Assembly: GCA_024690405.1 (NCBI GenBank)
Contig: JAILCU010000078.1
Span: 1-46,564, forward strand
Reading direction: 5' to 3'
DNA: 46,564 bases
Source of the DNA: Bacteroidales bacterium
GTDB lineage: Bacteria > Bacteroidota > Bacteroidia > Bacteroidales > Bacteroidaceae
Each line of letters starts with the position of its first letter. The first letter of the stretch is position 1. Shown here piece after piece: positions 1 to 6,913 of this stretch. A model generated the notes under the pieces. The model had not been told where the DNA came from and searched no databases. It worked only from the letters and a program-made list of their open reading frames with translations. A program made the translations under genes and the position numbers.

Positions 1-1203
1 TCCTCGGCCATCGTGTTTCCTCAGGCTGTATATGAACACGCTAAAAAGGTGAAGGTGGGAGATGAAGAGTTTGATGCCAGCGGAATCATGTTGAACAATC
101 ATTTCACGATGACACGGAATACCGAGGCTCCTACTATGACGTCAAAGATGGATATTGAGGCGGTGATGACGATGATGGGACCGTCGATGATTATTGTGAG
201 TCCGGATGGTTATGGTTTCGGTAGTACGGAGGATAAACCACAGGCTTACCTGCAAGCTGATATAACGGCCATCAATAATATCGATGCCGTGGCAGCGGCG
301 CGACAGCTGTTGGAAGAGATGGGGTATACGTATGGTGATCTGTTCACGGTATTCGGGTACTCACAAGGCGGTCACTCGGCGATGGCCGTCCAGCGCTATT
401 TCGACACTTACGGCGTGGCTCCGGAAGTGATCTCGCACATCGATTTTACGCTTTGTGGCGACGGACCCTATGATATCGCGGGAATACTTGATGAGGTGAT
501 GCAACCCGAGGCCCGTTTTATGTATCCTTGTGCTATTCCGTTGATTGTGCAGGGACAGATTGAGGGCGCCGGGCTGGATATCAGTTATAGCGACTGTTTC
601 CGTGAACCTCTCGACGTGAAGGCTATCGAGTGGCTGAATGCGAAAATCTATTCTACAGATGCGATCAACGATTCTATCTATAAAGTGGTGGGTGGTGACA
701 GCAAGAATGGTGTCCTCGTGAGCGATGTGCTGTGTACCGAGAATTTCACCGATAAATCGGGGATGATGGCGCCTTTCTACAAAGCGCTGTCCGACAACTC
801 GTTGGTCAGCGACTGGCAGCCTAATGATGCGACCCGTTTCTATCTTTATCACTCAAAGACCGATGAGATCGTACCTTTCTTCTGTATGGAACACATGCGG
901 GATTACTTGAAGAGTAAAGGAGTGGATGCTAATCGGCTGGAGACCTCTGAGGGAATTGGCTCTCATGTCGCTTCCGCTGTTTCATTTATCCTCAATTCCA
1001 TCGGTAAGTTGAATAACATGGAGAGCAATTATCTCAAGGGAAAGTATATCCCCCCGACACCTTCTGTGCCTACAGTGATTGACCAGGTGTCTTTCACGCC
1101 AGTTCCTACTGGATGGTTTGATCTGCAGGGTCGGCATATGAAGACGGTTCCACAGCGTCCTGGCATCTATATTTATAATGGAAAGAAATTACTGAAGCGA
1201 TGA
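1..1203 (+). CDS. Secreted alpha/beta hydrolase (secretory-lipase-like), 5' end cut by window
   Basis: The reading frame is open from the first base and its first residues (SSAIVFP) align with residues 83-89 of the paralogue at 1447-2766, so the true start and signal peptide lie upstream; the GTG at 13 is not a start. The serine-hydrolase nucleophile elbow GYSQGGH is visible, followed by a likely acid in HSKTDEIVPF and a likely histidine in GIGSHVAS. This layout resembles bacterial secretory lipases/esterases; the substrate is unknown. The last 30 or so residues (WFDLQGR...GIYIYNGKK...KR) resemble the C-terminal cell-surface sorting tail common in Prevotella and Bacteroides secreted proteins. 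The paralogue lacks this tail. The family call is fairly secure, the enzymatic specificity is not. Confidence 0.8.
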   Translation, partial: SSAIVFPQAVYEHAKKVKVGDEEFDASGIMLNNHFTMTRNTEAPTMTSKMDIEAVMTMMGPSMIIVSPDGYGFGSTEDKPQAYLQADITAINNIDAVAAARQLLEEMGYTYGDLFTVFGYSQGGHSAMAVQRYFDTYGVAPEVISHIDFTLCGDGPYDIAGILDEVMQPEARFMYPCAIPLIVQGQIEGAGLDISYSDCFREPLDVKAIEWLNAKIYSTDAINDSIYKVVGGDSKNGVLVSDVLCTENFTDKSGMMAPFYKALSDNSLVSDWQPNDATRFYLYHSKTDEIVPFFCMEHMRDYLKSKGVDANRLETSEGIGSHVASAVSFILNSIGKLNNMESNYLKGKYIPPTPSVPTVIDQVSFTPVPTGWFDLQGRHMKTVPQRPGIYIYNGKKLLKR

Positions 1204-1221
1204 CGCCGTCATCGCTTCAGT
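1191..1221 (+). terminator. Hairpin terminator overlapping the hydrolase stop codon
   Basis: A near-perfect 14-bp stem (ACTGAAGCGATGAC paired with GTCATCGCTTCAGT) closes on a three-base loop and is followed by GCTTTTCT, a short T-rich run. The left arm includes the last codons and the TGA of the first hydrolase. It should end transcription between the two paralogues. Confidence 0.65.
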
Positions 1222-1270
1222 GCTTTTCTGCCTCTTTCATTTCATCCTGCAACTTCCTTATCTTAAGTTC

Positions 1271-1354
1271 CAATTCTTCTTGTTCCTCTCCCTTAAAACA
1301 ACTCTTCTTGTTCCACTCCCTTAAAACAACTCTTCTTGTTCCTGTCCCTTAAAA
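1271..1354. repeat. 28-bp tandem repeat, three copies
   Basis: Three contiguous 28-base copies lie at 1271-1298, 1299-1326 and 1327-1354, of the form CAACTCTTCTTGTTCC followed by NCTCCCTTAAAA or a close variant, differing at only a few positions. The period is not a multiple of three and the block lies in the 243-base gap between the hydrolase genes, so it is not coding. Confidence 0.9.
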
Positions 1355-1359
1355 TCAAG

Positions 1360-1375
1360 AGCTCATCGATGAGCT
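1360..1375. repeat. 16-bp perfect palindrome
   Basis: AGCTCATCGATGAGCT is exactly self-complementary and lies five bases after the 28-bp repeat block, 72 bases before the start chosen for the second hydrolase. It could be an operator or simply a chance palindrome. Confidence 0.5.
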
Positions 1376-1446
1376 TTGCTGCGCTTCGCATTGAAGAACC
1401 CTTACGCTCCAATAACCGTAAAATAATATCAGTACCCTTATCAACA

Positions 1447-2766
1447 ATGATTATTCCTTTTCTGCATATTCCTCTCACATCTTCCTCGGCAGCCAGGTCT
1501 TCTTGTAATCGTCAGAGGTTCGTCCTTCTGTTGTTGCTACTCTTATGGTGGCTGACTCCTATGAAGGCTCAGAATCCTTTGATCATTGGCCGTGACACAT
1601 TGATTTATAAGATGGTCGCGAAAATGACTTATTACCGTGTGAAGTATATCTATGACAGCGTGGCTCCGGACGGAGTTACCCCAGTGACGCTCTCCTCTAC
1701 CATCGTGTTCCCAAAAGAGGTGTATGAACACACGAGTAAGGTGCGCGTCGGGGATAAGGAGTATGATGCCAGCGGACTGCTACTGAATAATCATTTCACG
1801 ATGACCCTCAATACGAGGGCACCGACAATGACTCCCAGGATGGATATTGAAGCCCCCCTGGTGCTCATCGGCCCGAAGATGATTGTCGTGAGCCCGGATG
1901 GTTATGGCTTTGGAAGTACCGAGGATAAGCCGCAGGCTTATCTCCAAGCGGATGTCACGGCACGGCACGCTATTGATGCGGTAGCAGCTGCGCGTCAACT
2001 GTTGGAGGAGATGGGCTATTCTTATGGAGACCTGTTTGCCATAATTGGGTATTCGCAAGGTGGTCACTCTGCCATGGCTGTACAACGCTATTTCGACACT
2101 TACGGAGTGGCACCAGAGGTGATTTCCCATATTGATTTCACCCTATGTGGCGACGGACCCTATGATACCTCGGCCATCTTTGATGCCGCGTTACAACCAG
2201 AGGCCCGCACCCTCTATCCTTGTGCCATTCCGTTGATCGCACAAGGTCAGATTGAGGGCACTGGGATGAATCTCAGTTATAGTGATTACTTTCGCAAACC
2301 TTTAGATGTCAAGGCCATCGAGTGGCTGAATGCGAAAGCATATTCTCCCCGAACCATCAATGATTCCATCTTTAAGACGGTAGGTGGTAACAGTTGGCGG
2401 GGTGTTCTGGTGGACGATGTGTTGTGCACCGAGAATTTCAAAGACACTACGGGAATGATGGCGCCTTTCTTTAGGGCGTTGTCCGTAAATTCCTTGGTGA
2501 AGGACTGGCAGCCTAATTCCTACACGCGTTTCTATCTCTACCATTCAAGGGTCGATGAGATTGTTCCGTTCTTCTGCATGGAGCACATGAGAGATTTTCT
2601 GAAGAGTAGGGGAGTGACAGGTAATCGGCTGGATACGCACGAGGTTATAGGTACGCATAATAGTGCTATCTTGTTTTTCTTGTTGAGCTCCGCTGCGAAG
2701 TTGAAAAGCTTGGAGCGGGATTATCTTGATGGTTTGTATATCCCTCCGTATCATGCGCTGTTTTAG
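1447..2766 (+). CDS. Secreted alpha/beta hydrolase (secretory-lipase-like), paralogue
   Basis: A 439-residue protein strongly similar to the partial gene before it. The ATG at 1447 is chosen because it gives a plausible export signal: an arginine-containing n-region, then a run of leucines and tryptophans (about 26-36), then a cut near MKAQ. Upstream in-frame starts (TTG 1336, ATG 1369) would add hydrophilic sequence before the signal. The nucleophile elbow GYSQGGH places serine at about 203; HSRVDEIVPF and VIGTHNSA probably supply acid and histidine. It ends soon after YIPPYHALF and lacks the C-terminal sorting-like tail of its neighbour, so it may be released to the periplasm rather than surface-anchored. 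The pair looks like a tandem duplication that has diverged at the C-terminus. Confidence 0.82.
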   Translation: MIIPFLHIPLTSSSAARSSCNRQRFVLLLLLLLWWLTPMKAQNPLIIGRDTLIYKMVAKMTYYRVKYIYDSVAPDGVTPVTLSSTIVFPKEVYEHTSKVRVGDKEYDASGLLLNNHFTMTLNTRAPTMTPRMDIEAPLVLIGPKMIVVSPDGYGFGSTEDKPQAYLQADVTARHAIDAVAAARQLLEEMGYSYGDLFAIIGYSQGGHSAMAVQRYFDTYGVAPEVISHIDFTLCGDGPYDTSAIFDAALQPEARTLYPCAIPLIAQGQIEGTGMNLSYSDYFRKPLDVKAIEWLNAKAYSPRTINDSIFKTVGGNSWRGVLVDDVLCTENFKDTTGMMAPFFRALSVNSLVKDWQPNSYTRFYLYHSRVDEIVPFFCMEHMRDFLKSRGVTGNRLDTHEVIGTHNSAILFFLLSSAAKLKSLERDYLDGLYIPPYHALF

Positions 2767-3025
2767 GGGCTGTTTGGGAGCTCAAGGTGCAAGCAATGCT
2801 CACTGAATAAGAGATGACGGAGCCTGAATGTGTATAGGTAAATATACTGTCGTCATAGTGAGATTAAGCTTTAAATATATTGACCTAATTAGCCTTATGT
2901 CAGATATTTAAATGCATTTTATTAAAGCGTTTAATTAATCTCCTTTGAGGTTTCTGCTTGACCGTGAAGCGCTTATTGACAGAGAAGTTCATTTGCCCAC
3001 TTAACCATTTTCTTCTTATCTCATT
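2767..3025. other. Gap without a gene, AT-rich
   Basis: This 259-base stretch is AT-rich, especially 2860-2945. I find no ORF with family signal, tRNA, hairpin terminator or good TAnnTTTG promoter in it. It should contain the promoter of the radical SAM gene. Confidence 0.5.
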
Positions 3026-4255
3026 TTGGATCTACTTCGTTCGTTTGATGCCCCTCTGTATGTGATGGCAAAGCCAGTGGGGAGCTTGTGCAATCTTTCC
3101 TGCAAATACTGCTACTACTTGGAGAAAGGTCAGATGTATCAGGCTAAGACAGGACATCGGGACTTCCTGATGGATGAGGAAACGCTGGAGACCTTTATCC
3201 ACCAGTATATCGACGCGCAGACACAGCCGCAGGTGCTTTTCACGTGGCATGGCGGTGAGCCGTTGATGCGCCCTTTGTCGTTTTATCGGCGTGTGATGGA
3301 ATTGCAGCAAAAATATGCGGGCGGAAGAATCATTGATAATTGTATACAAACGAATGGCATTTTGCTCAATGATGAGTGGTGCCGTTTTTTCAGGGATTAT
3401 CATTGGCTCGTAGGGGTGAGTATAGACGGGCCCCAAGAGTTGCATGATGAATACCGGCGGGCCAAAGGCGGAACACCCTCATTCCGGAAAGTGATGCGGG
3501 GGATCTCTTTTCTGCAGAAATATGGGGTGGAATGGAATGTTATGGGTGTGGTGAATGATTATAATGCGGACCATCCGCTGGAGGTCTATCATTTTTATAA
3601 GGAGACCGGCTGCCATTACATTCAGTTTACACCTGTTGTGGAACGTATTCTGTCTCAAGCCAGCGGTCGTCATCTGGCTTCAGTTTCAGAGAAGAACCAG
3701 TGCAGTATTGCGGGATTCAGCGTGCAGCCAGGACAGTATGCACATTTTGTGAATACGATCTTCGATGAATGGGTACGACACGATGTCGGGAGCGTATTTG
3801 TGCAGCTTTTTGACAGTGCTCTGGCCTGTTGGGTTGGACAATCTCCTGGTGTCTGCTCTATGGGGAGAATATGTGGTCATGCAGCAGTGATGGAACATAA
3901 CGGAGACGTTTACGCCTGCGATCATTTTGTCTTCCCGGAGTATCTTTTAGGTAATATCCGGCATTCGACCATTGCAGAAATGATGTATAGTGTTCGTCAG
4001 CGCGATTTCGGAAAGGCCAAACGCGACCTCTTGCCCGAGGTGTGCCGAAAATGTACTTGGCTTTTTGTCTGCAATGGCGGATGCCCGAAGGATCGCTTTT
4101 GTACCACACCTGACGGCTCGCCCGGTCTGAATTACCTTTGTCGCGACTATCGTGCTATTTTCGAACATGTCGCACCATATATGGATTTCATGGCGGAGGA
4201 ACTGAGGAATGAGCGTCCACCCATGAATGTCATGAACTCAGAACTGTGCAGGTAG
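3026..4255 (+). CDS. Anaerobic sulfatase-maturating enzyme (radical SAM/SPASM)
   Basis: A 409-residue radical SAM enzyme of the anSME family, which oxidises an active-site Cys or Ser of sulfatases to formylglycine in the cytoplasm. The radical SAM motif CNLSCKYC gives C22, C26 and C29. The C-terminal SPASM region carries cysteines around 268-298, the DVYACDHF segment (C298-D299, matching the Cys-Asp pair with the catalytic Asp of characterised anSMEs), and the CRKC...CNGGCPKDRF cluster. An in-frame stop lies at 3002-3004 and no ATG follows before 3065. The ATG at 3065 would remove the first strand before MAKPVG, so TTG at 3026 is the likeliest start (ATT at 3023 is the alternative). No sulfatase lies in this window, so its clients are elsewhere. 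Confidence 0.88.
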   Translation: MDLLRSFDAPLYVMAKPVGSLCNLSCKYCYYLEKGQMYQAKTGHRDFLMDEETLETFIHQYIDAQTQPQVLFTWHGGEPLMRPLSFYRRVMELQQKYAGGRIIDNCIQTNGILLNDEWCRFFRDYHWLVGVSIDGPQELHDEYRRAKGGTPSFRKVMRGISFLQKYGVEWNVMGVVNDYNADHPLEVYHFYKETGCHYIQFTPVVERILSQASGRHLASVSEKNQCSIAGFSVQPGQYAHFVNTIFDEWVRHDVGSVFVQLFDSALACWVGQSPGVCSMGRICGHAAVMEHNGDVYACDHFVFPEYLLGNIRHSTIAEMMYSVRQRDFGKAKRDLLPEVCRKCTWLFVCNGGCPKDRFCTTPDGSPGLNYLCRDYRAIFEHVAPYMDFMAEELRNERPPMNVMNSELCR

Positions 4256-4265
4256 GTGATCTCGT

Positions 4266-4293
4266 TCAGGTCGCATCAAGCTGAGCGACCTGA
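4266..4293. terminator. Hairpin between convergent genes
   Basis: TCAGGTCGC at 4266-4274 pairs perfectly with GCGACCTGA at 4285-4293 across a ten-base loop. It lies just after the radical SAM stop and faces the end of the convergent GH25 gene. There is no T-tract, so terminator function is inferred from position. Confidence 0.4.
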
Positions 4294-4368
4294 CGTGTGA
4301 GGCTGAGCGACCTGACGTGTGAGGCTGTGCGACCTGATGTGCAAGGTTGTACGGCCTTATGTTACGGC
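4281..4368. repeat. 22-bp tandem repeat, four copies decaying rightward
   Basis: Copies lie at 4281-4302 and 4303-4324 (identical, CTGAGCGACCTGACGTGTGA plus GG), 4325-4346 (diverged at four positions) and 4347-4368 (strongly diverged). The block lies between convergent genes and is probably noncoding; the period is not a multiple of three. Confidence 0.85.
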
Positions 4369-4404
4369 CCAGGTGATTTACAGTCCTTTCCGTTCAGCCA
4401 TATC

Positions 4405-5244
4405 CTATGGAATAAGGATATCTTTGATGGTGTAGTGATTCATCATGCAACTGCGGTCAACGTGGCCGCGAATACCTCTTACATAACTGGTAGAAGAGAA
4501 TTGCCACATCACAAATTCTGCATGATCACGGAGCTTGGGCACTTCGGGATGATAGCGAGCGATCATATATTTATAATTTGTGAAAGGTCCGGAAAGATAC
4601 TTGTTGTAGAAATCGCGCGAACAGTATATAATGGGTTTTACACCATAGTGGCGCTCAACCATTTGCAGGAAGTTGTTCAGGTCGCGCTGAAAGACCGCCA
4701 ATGAAGCACGCCCGCGCCGCTCGATATCAATGATGGGAATGAGATCCATATCCCTGCGTTTCACATTTCCACGGAGATTGCTGAACTGTTGTTGGGGTGT
4801 CACTTGAGGAAGATAGAAGTGATAGATACCAACCTTCAATCCGGCCTTTCGTGCGCCATCGATATTCTTGCGGAAGGTGTTGTCAATCAGTTTGGCGCCT
4901 TCCGTAGCCTTGACATAGACATAATCCATATGAGCACTTCGAGCAACCTCAGACCAGTTGATGTTTCCTTGATAGTGTGAGACATCTATGCCCATAATCT
5001 GCTTATTGGGCTGAGGTTCTCGCACTACTTTATGCGTCTCCACCTCGTCTGTTGAGAGAGGTGGTTGAGGGGACAGAGGCACCAATGGCTCATCCGGAAC
5101 AGGGAGCGTTGCATCGTAGTCGTCAATTGTGGCTTCTACTTTATTCTTGCTCTTTTTCTTGCGGTCTTCAGCGCCCTTTGCAGCTGAACTCCATGAGAAA
5201 AACAGGAACGTAATAGCGAGTAAGAGTAAAGTGCGTGCCCTCAT
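4405..5244 (-). CDS. GH25 family lysozyme (muramidase), exported
   Basis: A 279-residue protein expected to cut the MurNAc-GlcNAc linkage of peptidoglycan. Residues 1-21 look like a signal peptide (MRARTLLLLAITFLFFSWSS). A charged, proline-rich linker runs to about 80. The GH25 barrel then starts with GIDVSHYQGNINW (D87), continues through YVKATEGA and YHFYLP, and has PIIDIE (D173 and E175, the expected acidic pair) and a C-terminal WQFSS...VD strand. The start codon overlaps the stop of the cytidine deaminase gene by four bases (ATGA), so the two are co-transcribed and probably translationally coupled. No functional link between the two is obvious. Confidence 0.9.
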   Translation of the reverse strand: MRARTLLLLAITFLFFSWSSAAKGAEDRKKKSKNKVEATIDDYDATLPVPDEPLVPLSPQPPLSTDEVETHKVVREPQPNKQIMGIDVSHYQGNINWSEVARSAHMDYVYVKATEGAKLIDNTFRKNIDGARKAGLKVGIYHFYLPQVTPQQQFSNLRGNVKRRDMDLIPIIDIERRGRASLAVFQRDLNNFLQMVERHYGVKPIIYCSRDFYNKYLSGPFTNYKYMIARYHPEVPKLRDHAEFVMWQFSSTSYVRGIRGHVDRSCMMNHYTIKDILIP

Positions 5245-5720
5245 ATCAGTTCTGAACCGTCAAAGGTAAGTGGTAAGAGGGATTTCATGCTTGGCAGGAC
5301 GTAGACGCCTTCGGTGCCATAGAGGAGCACACGTATAGGCTGGTGGAAACGCATCTCAGCCTCGAGGAGAGCCTGACGGCAAGCGCCGCAAGGCGTGACA
5401 GGCTTCGACTGGAAACCTTCGCTGTTGCGGGCGGCAATAGCGATGGCTACAGGTGCAACCTCTGGCGCATTAGCTGACGCTGCGAAGAAGGCCGTGCGCT
5501 CAGCGCACAGACCAACCGGGAAAACTGCGTTCTCCTGATTGCTGCCGAGGAAGATTTGGCCATCGGCAAGAGCGAGTGCAGCTCCTACACAAAAATGGGA
5601 ATAAGGGGCATAACTGGTATCTGTCATAGCCTTGGCCTTCTCTACGAGGAGACGGTCAGATTCTGACAATTCAAACATGTCATAAAACTGCACTGAGATA
5701 TTGATATTGAACTCTGTCAT
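5241..5720 (-). CDS. cdd: Cytidine deaminase
   Basis: A 159-residue zinc enzyme that deaminates cytidine and deoxycytidine to the uridine forms in pyrimidine salvage. The zinc site is clear: CAERTAF (C72, catalytic E74) and PCGACRQ (C111, C114). SYAPYSHFCVGAA is the usual N-terminal substrate-binding strand. The frame is open to 5777, but the ATG at 5720 is chosen because the promoter (TATATTTG on the minus strand at 5746-5753) would lie inside the longer form and because the family starts about here. It is first gene of a two-gene operon with the GH25 lysozyme. Confidence 0.93.
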   Translation of the reverse strand: MTEFNINISVQFYDMFELSESDRLLVEKAKAMTDTSYAPYSHFCVGAALALADGQIFLGSNQENAVFPVGLCAERTAFFAASANAPEVAPVAIAIAARNSEGFQSKPVTPCGACRQALLEAEMRFHQPIRVLLYGTEGVYVLPSMKSLLPLTFDGSELI

Positions 5721-5745
5721 AGGGCTTTTTTCCTTGTTTTGACCA

Positions 5746-5778
5746 CAAATATACAAACCTTTTTTTGTTTTCGGCAAA
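5746..5778 (-). promoter_or_regulatory. Promoter of cytidine deaminase-lysozyme operon
   Basis: Read on the minus strand, TTTG (5775-5778) is followed after 21 bases by TATATTTG (5746-5753), matching the Bacteroidetes -33/-7 pattern. The predicted leader to the ATG at 5720 is about 20 bases. Confidence 0.65.
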
Positions 5779-5793
5779 AAATAGCTACTTTTG
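5764..5793 (+). promoter_or_regulatory. Promoter of LysM glucosaminidase gene
   Basis: TTTG (5764-5767) then TACTTTTG (5786-5793) with 18 bases between fits the Bacteroidetes consensus at slightly short spacing. It interleaves with the divergent deaminase promoter, so the two promoters may compete. Confidence 0.6.
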
Positions 5794-5819
5794 TGCGCCG
5801 AATAAACAAGTTTTAGACG

Positions 5820-6734
5820 ATGAAGCCTCGTTTTTTAGTCTTTTTTGTATCATTTCTCTTTGAAACGGCTTTGTTTGCACAGTCCCGACAGTCTGTTCAA
5901 TGGCGTTATGTAGAGAACTATAAGGATATGGCTGTAGACCAAATGGTGCGTCATCGTATTCCAGCCTCCATCACGCTTGCACAAGGTCTGTTGGAAAGCG
6001 GTTCTGGACAGAGCCGGCTGGCACGAGAGGCGCATAACCATTTCGGGATTAAGGTGAGCAGGGGATGGACGGGCCCTTACATCGTCATGAGCGACGACCG
6101 CCCCGACGATCGTTTCCGCAAGTACCGGACGGACGATGAGAGTTTTGAGGACCATTCACTGTTCCTGAGCAAAAACCAACGCTACCGCTCGCTCTTCAGC
6201 CTGAAAATCACCGATTACAAAGGCTGGGCACGGGGACTGAAGCGTTGTGGCTACGCTACAAATCCGAACTATGCGGAGATGATTATCGGTGTAATCGAGC
6301 GCTACAATCTTCATCAATTTGATACACAGACTTCTGTTCGTCAGCGTCCGGGAACATTGGGTGAAGTGACCGTGAGCGATTTTTATGCTCAGCATATCGT
6401 TTATCTCGTCAATGGTTCGTACATGATCATGGCTGTGAGCGGCGACACCTGGGAGCGCATCGCGATGGAAACAGGCGTAAGTGTACGTAAACTGCTCAAA
6501 TACAATGAGCGGCCTAAGGGGGCGAAACTTGCTATTGGTGATGTCATTTATCTGGAGAAAAAGCATAAAAAGGCAGATAAAAGTCTGCGAGGAATCCCAC
6601 ACGTCGTCAAGGCCGGCGAGTCGCTTTATGATATAGCCCAACATTACGGGGTCCGACTGAAGAGTTTGTATAAGCTCAATAGCCTTCCTGCGGATTATGT
6701 GGCTTGTGAGGGCGATCTGATATGGTTGAACTGA
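5820..6734 (+). CDS. Exported glucosaminidase with two LysM domains
   Basis: A 304-residue peptidoglycan hydrolase. Residues 1-20 form a signal peptide ending FLFETALFAQ. Residues about 30-165 match the FlgJ/AtlA-type glucosaminidase fold: QGLLESGSG (candidate catalytic E59), AHNHFGIK, FRKY and EDHSLFL. Two LysM modules follow, at about 194-245 (degenerate) and 260-303 (HVVKAGESLYDIAQHYGV, typical), which bind GlcNAc in peptidoglycan. It probably remodels the wall in the periplasm. It is divergent from the GH25 lysozyme operon, making a small cluster of wall hydrolases. Confidence 0.9.
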   Translation: MKPRFLVFFVSFLFETALFAQSRQSVQWRYVENYKDMAVDQMVRHRIPASITLAQGLLESGSGQSRLAREAHNHFGIKVSRGWTGPYIVMSDDRPDDRFRKYRTDDESFEDHSLFLSKNQRYRSLFSLKITDYKGWARGLKRCGYATNPNYAEMIIGVIERYNLHQFDTQTSVRQRPGTLGEVTVSDFYAQHIVYLVNGSYMIMAVSGDTWERIAMETGVSVRKLLKYNERPKGAKLAIGDVIYLEKKHKKADKSLRGIPHVVKAGESLYDIAQHYGVRLKSLYKLNSLPADYVACEGDLIWLN

Positions 6735-6913
6735 TCTCATAGAGTAACAGTCAGTTCCCTAAAATCCATTCCCTTAATCTATAAGATTTGTCCCCCGTAA
6801 ACTTTTCTCGGATAGAAGAGGTTTAAGCACGAGTTCGGTTCGTTTCATGCTAAATAAGTCATAAAATACAATAACCTATAACCAGTAACCTATAACCATT
6901 AAAAAAGTAGAAC

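Noticed and set aside
2767..3025. tRNA or small RNA in the AT-rich gap
   Set aside because: No cloverleaf, T-loop sequence or terminator hairpin could be found.
3065..4255. ATG 3065 as the start of the radical SAM gene
   Set aside because: It would remove the first strand before the CxxxCxxC loop, which family members keep.
6871..6896. AACCTATAACC direct repeat before ettA as a regulator site
   Set aside because: It is short, AT-rich and within the A-rich leader; there is no further support.
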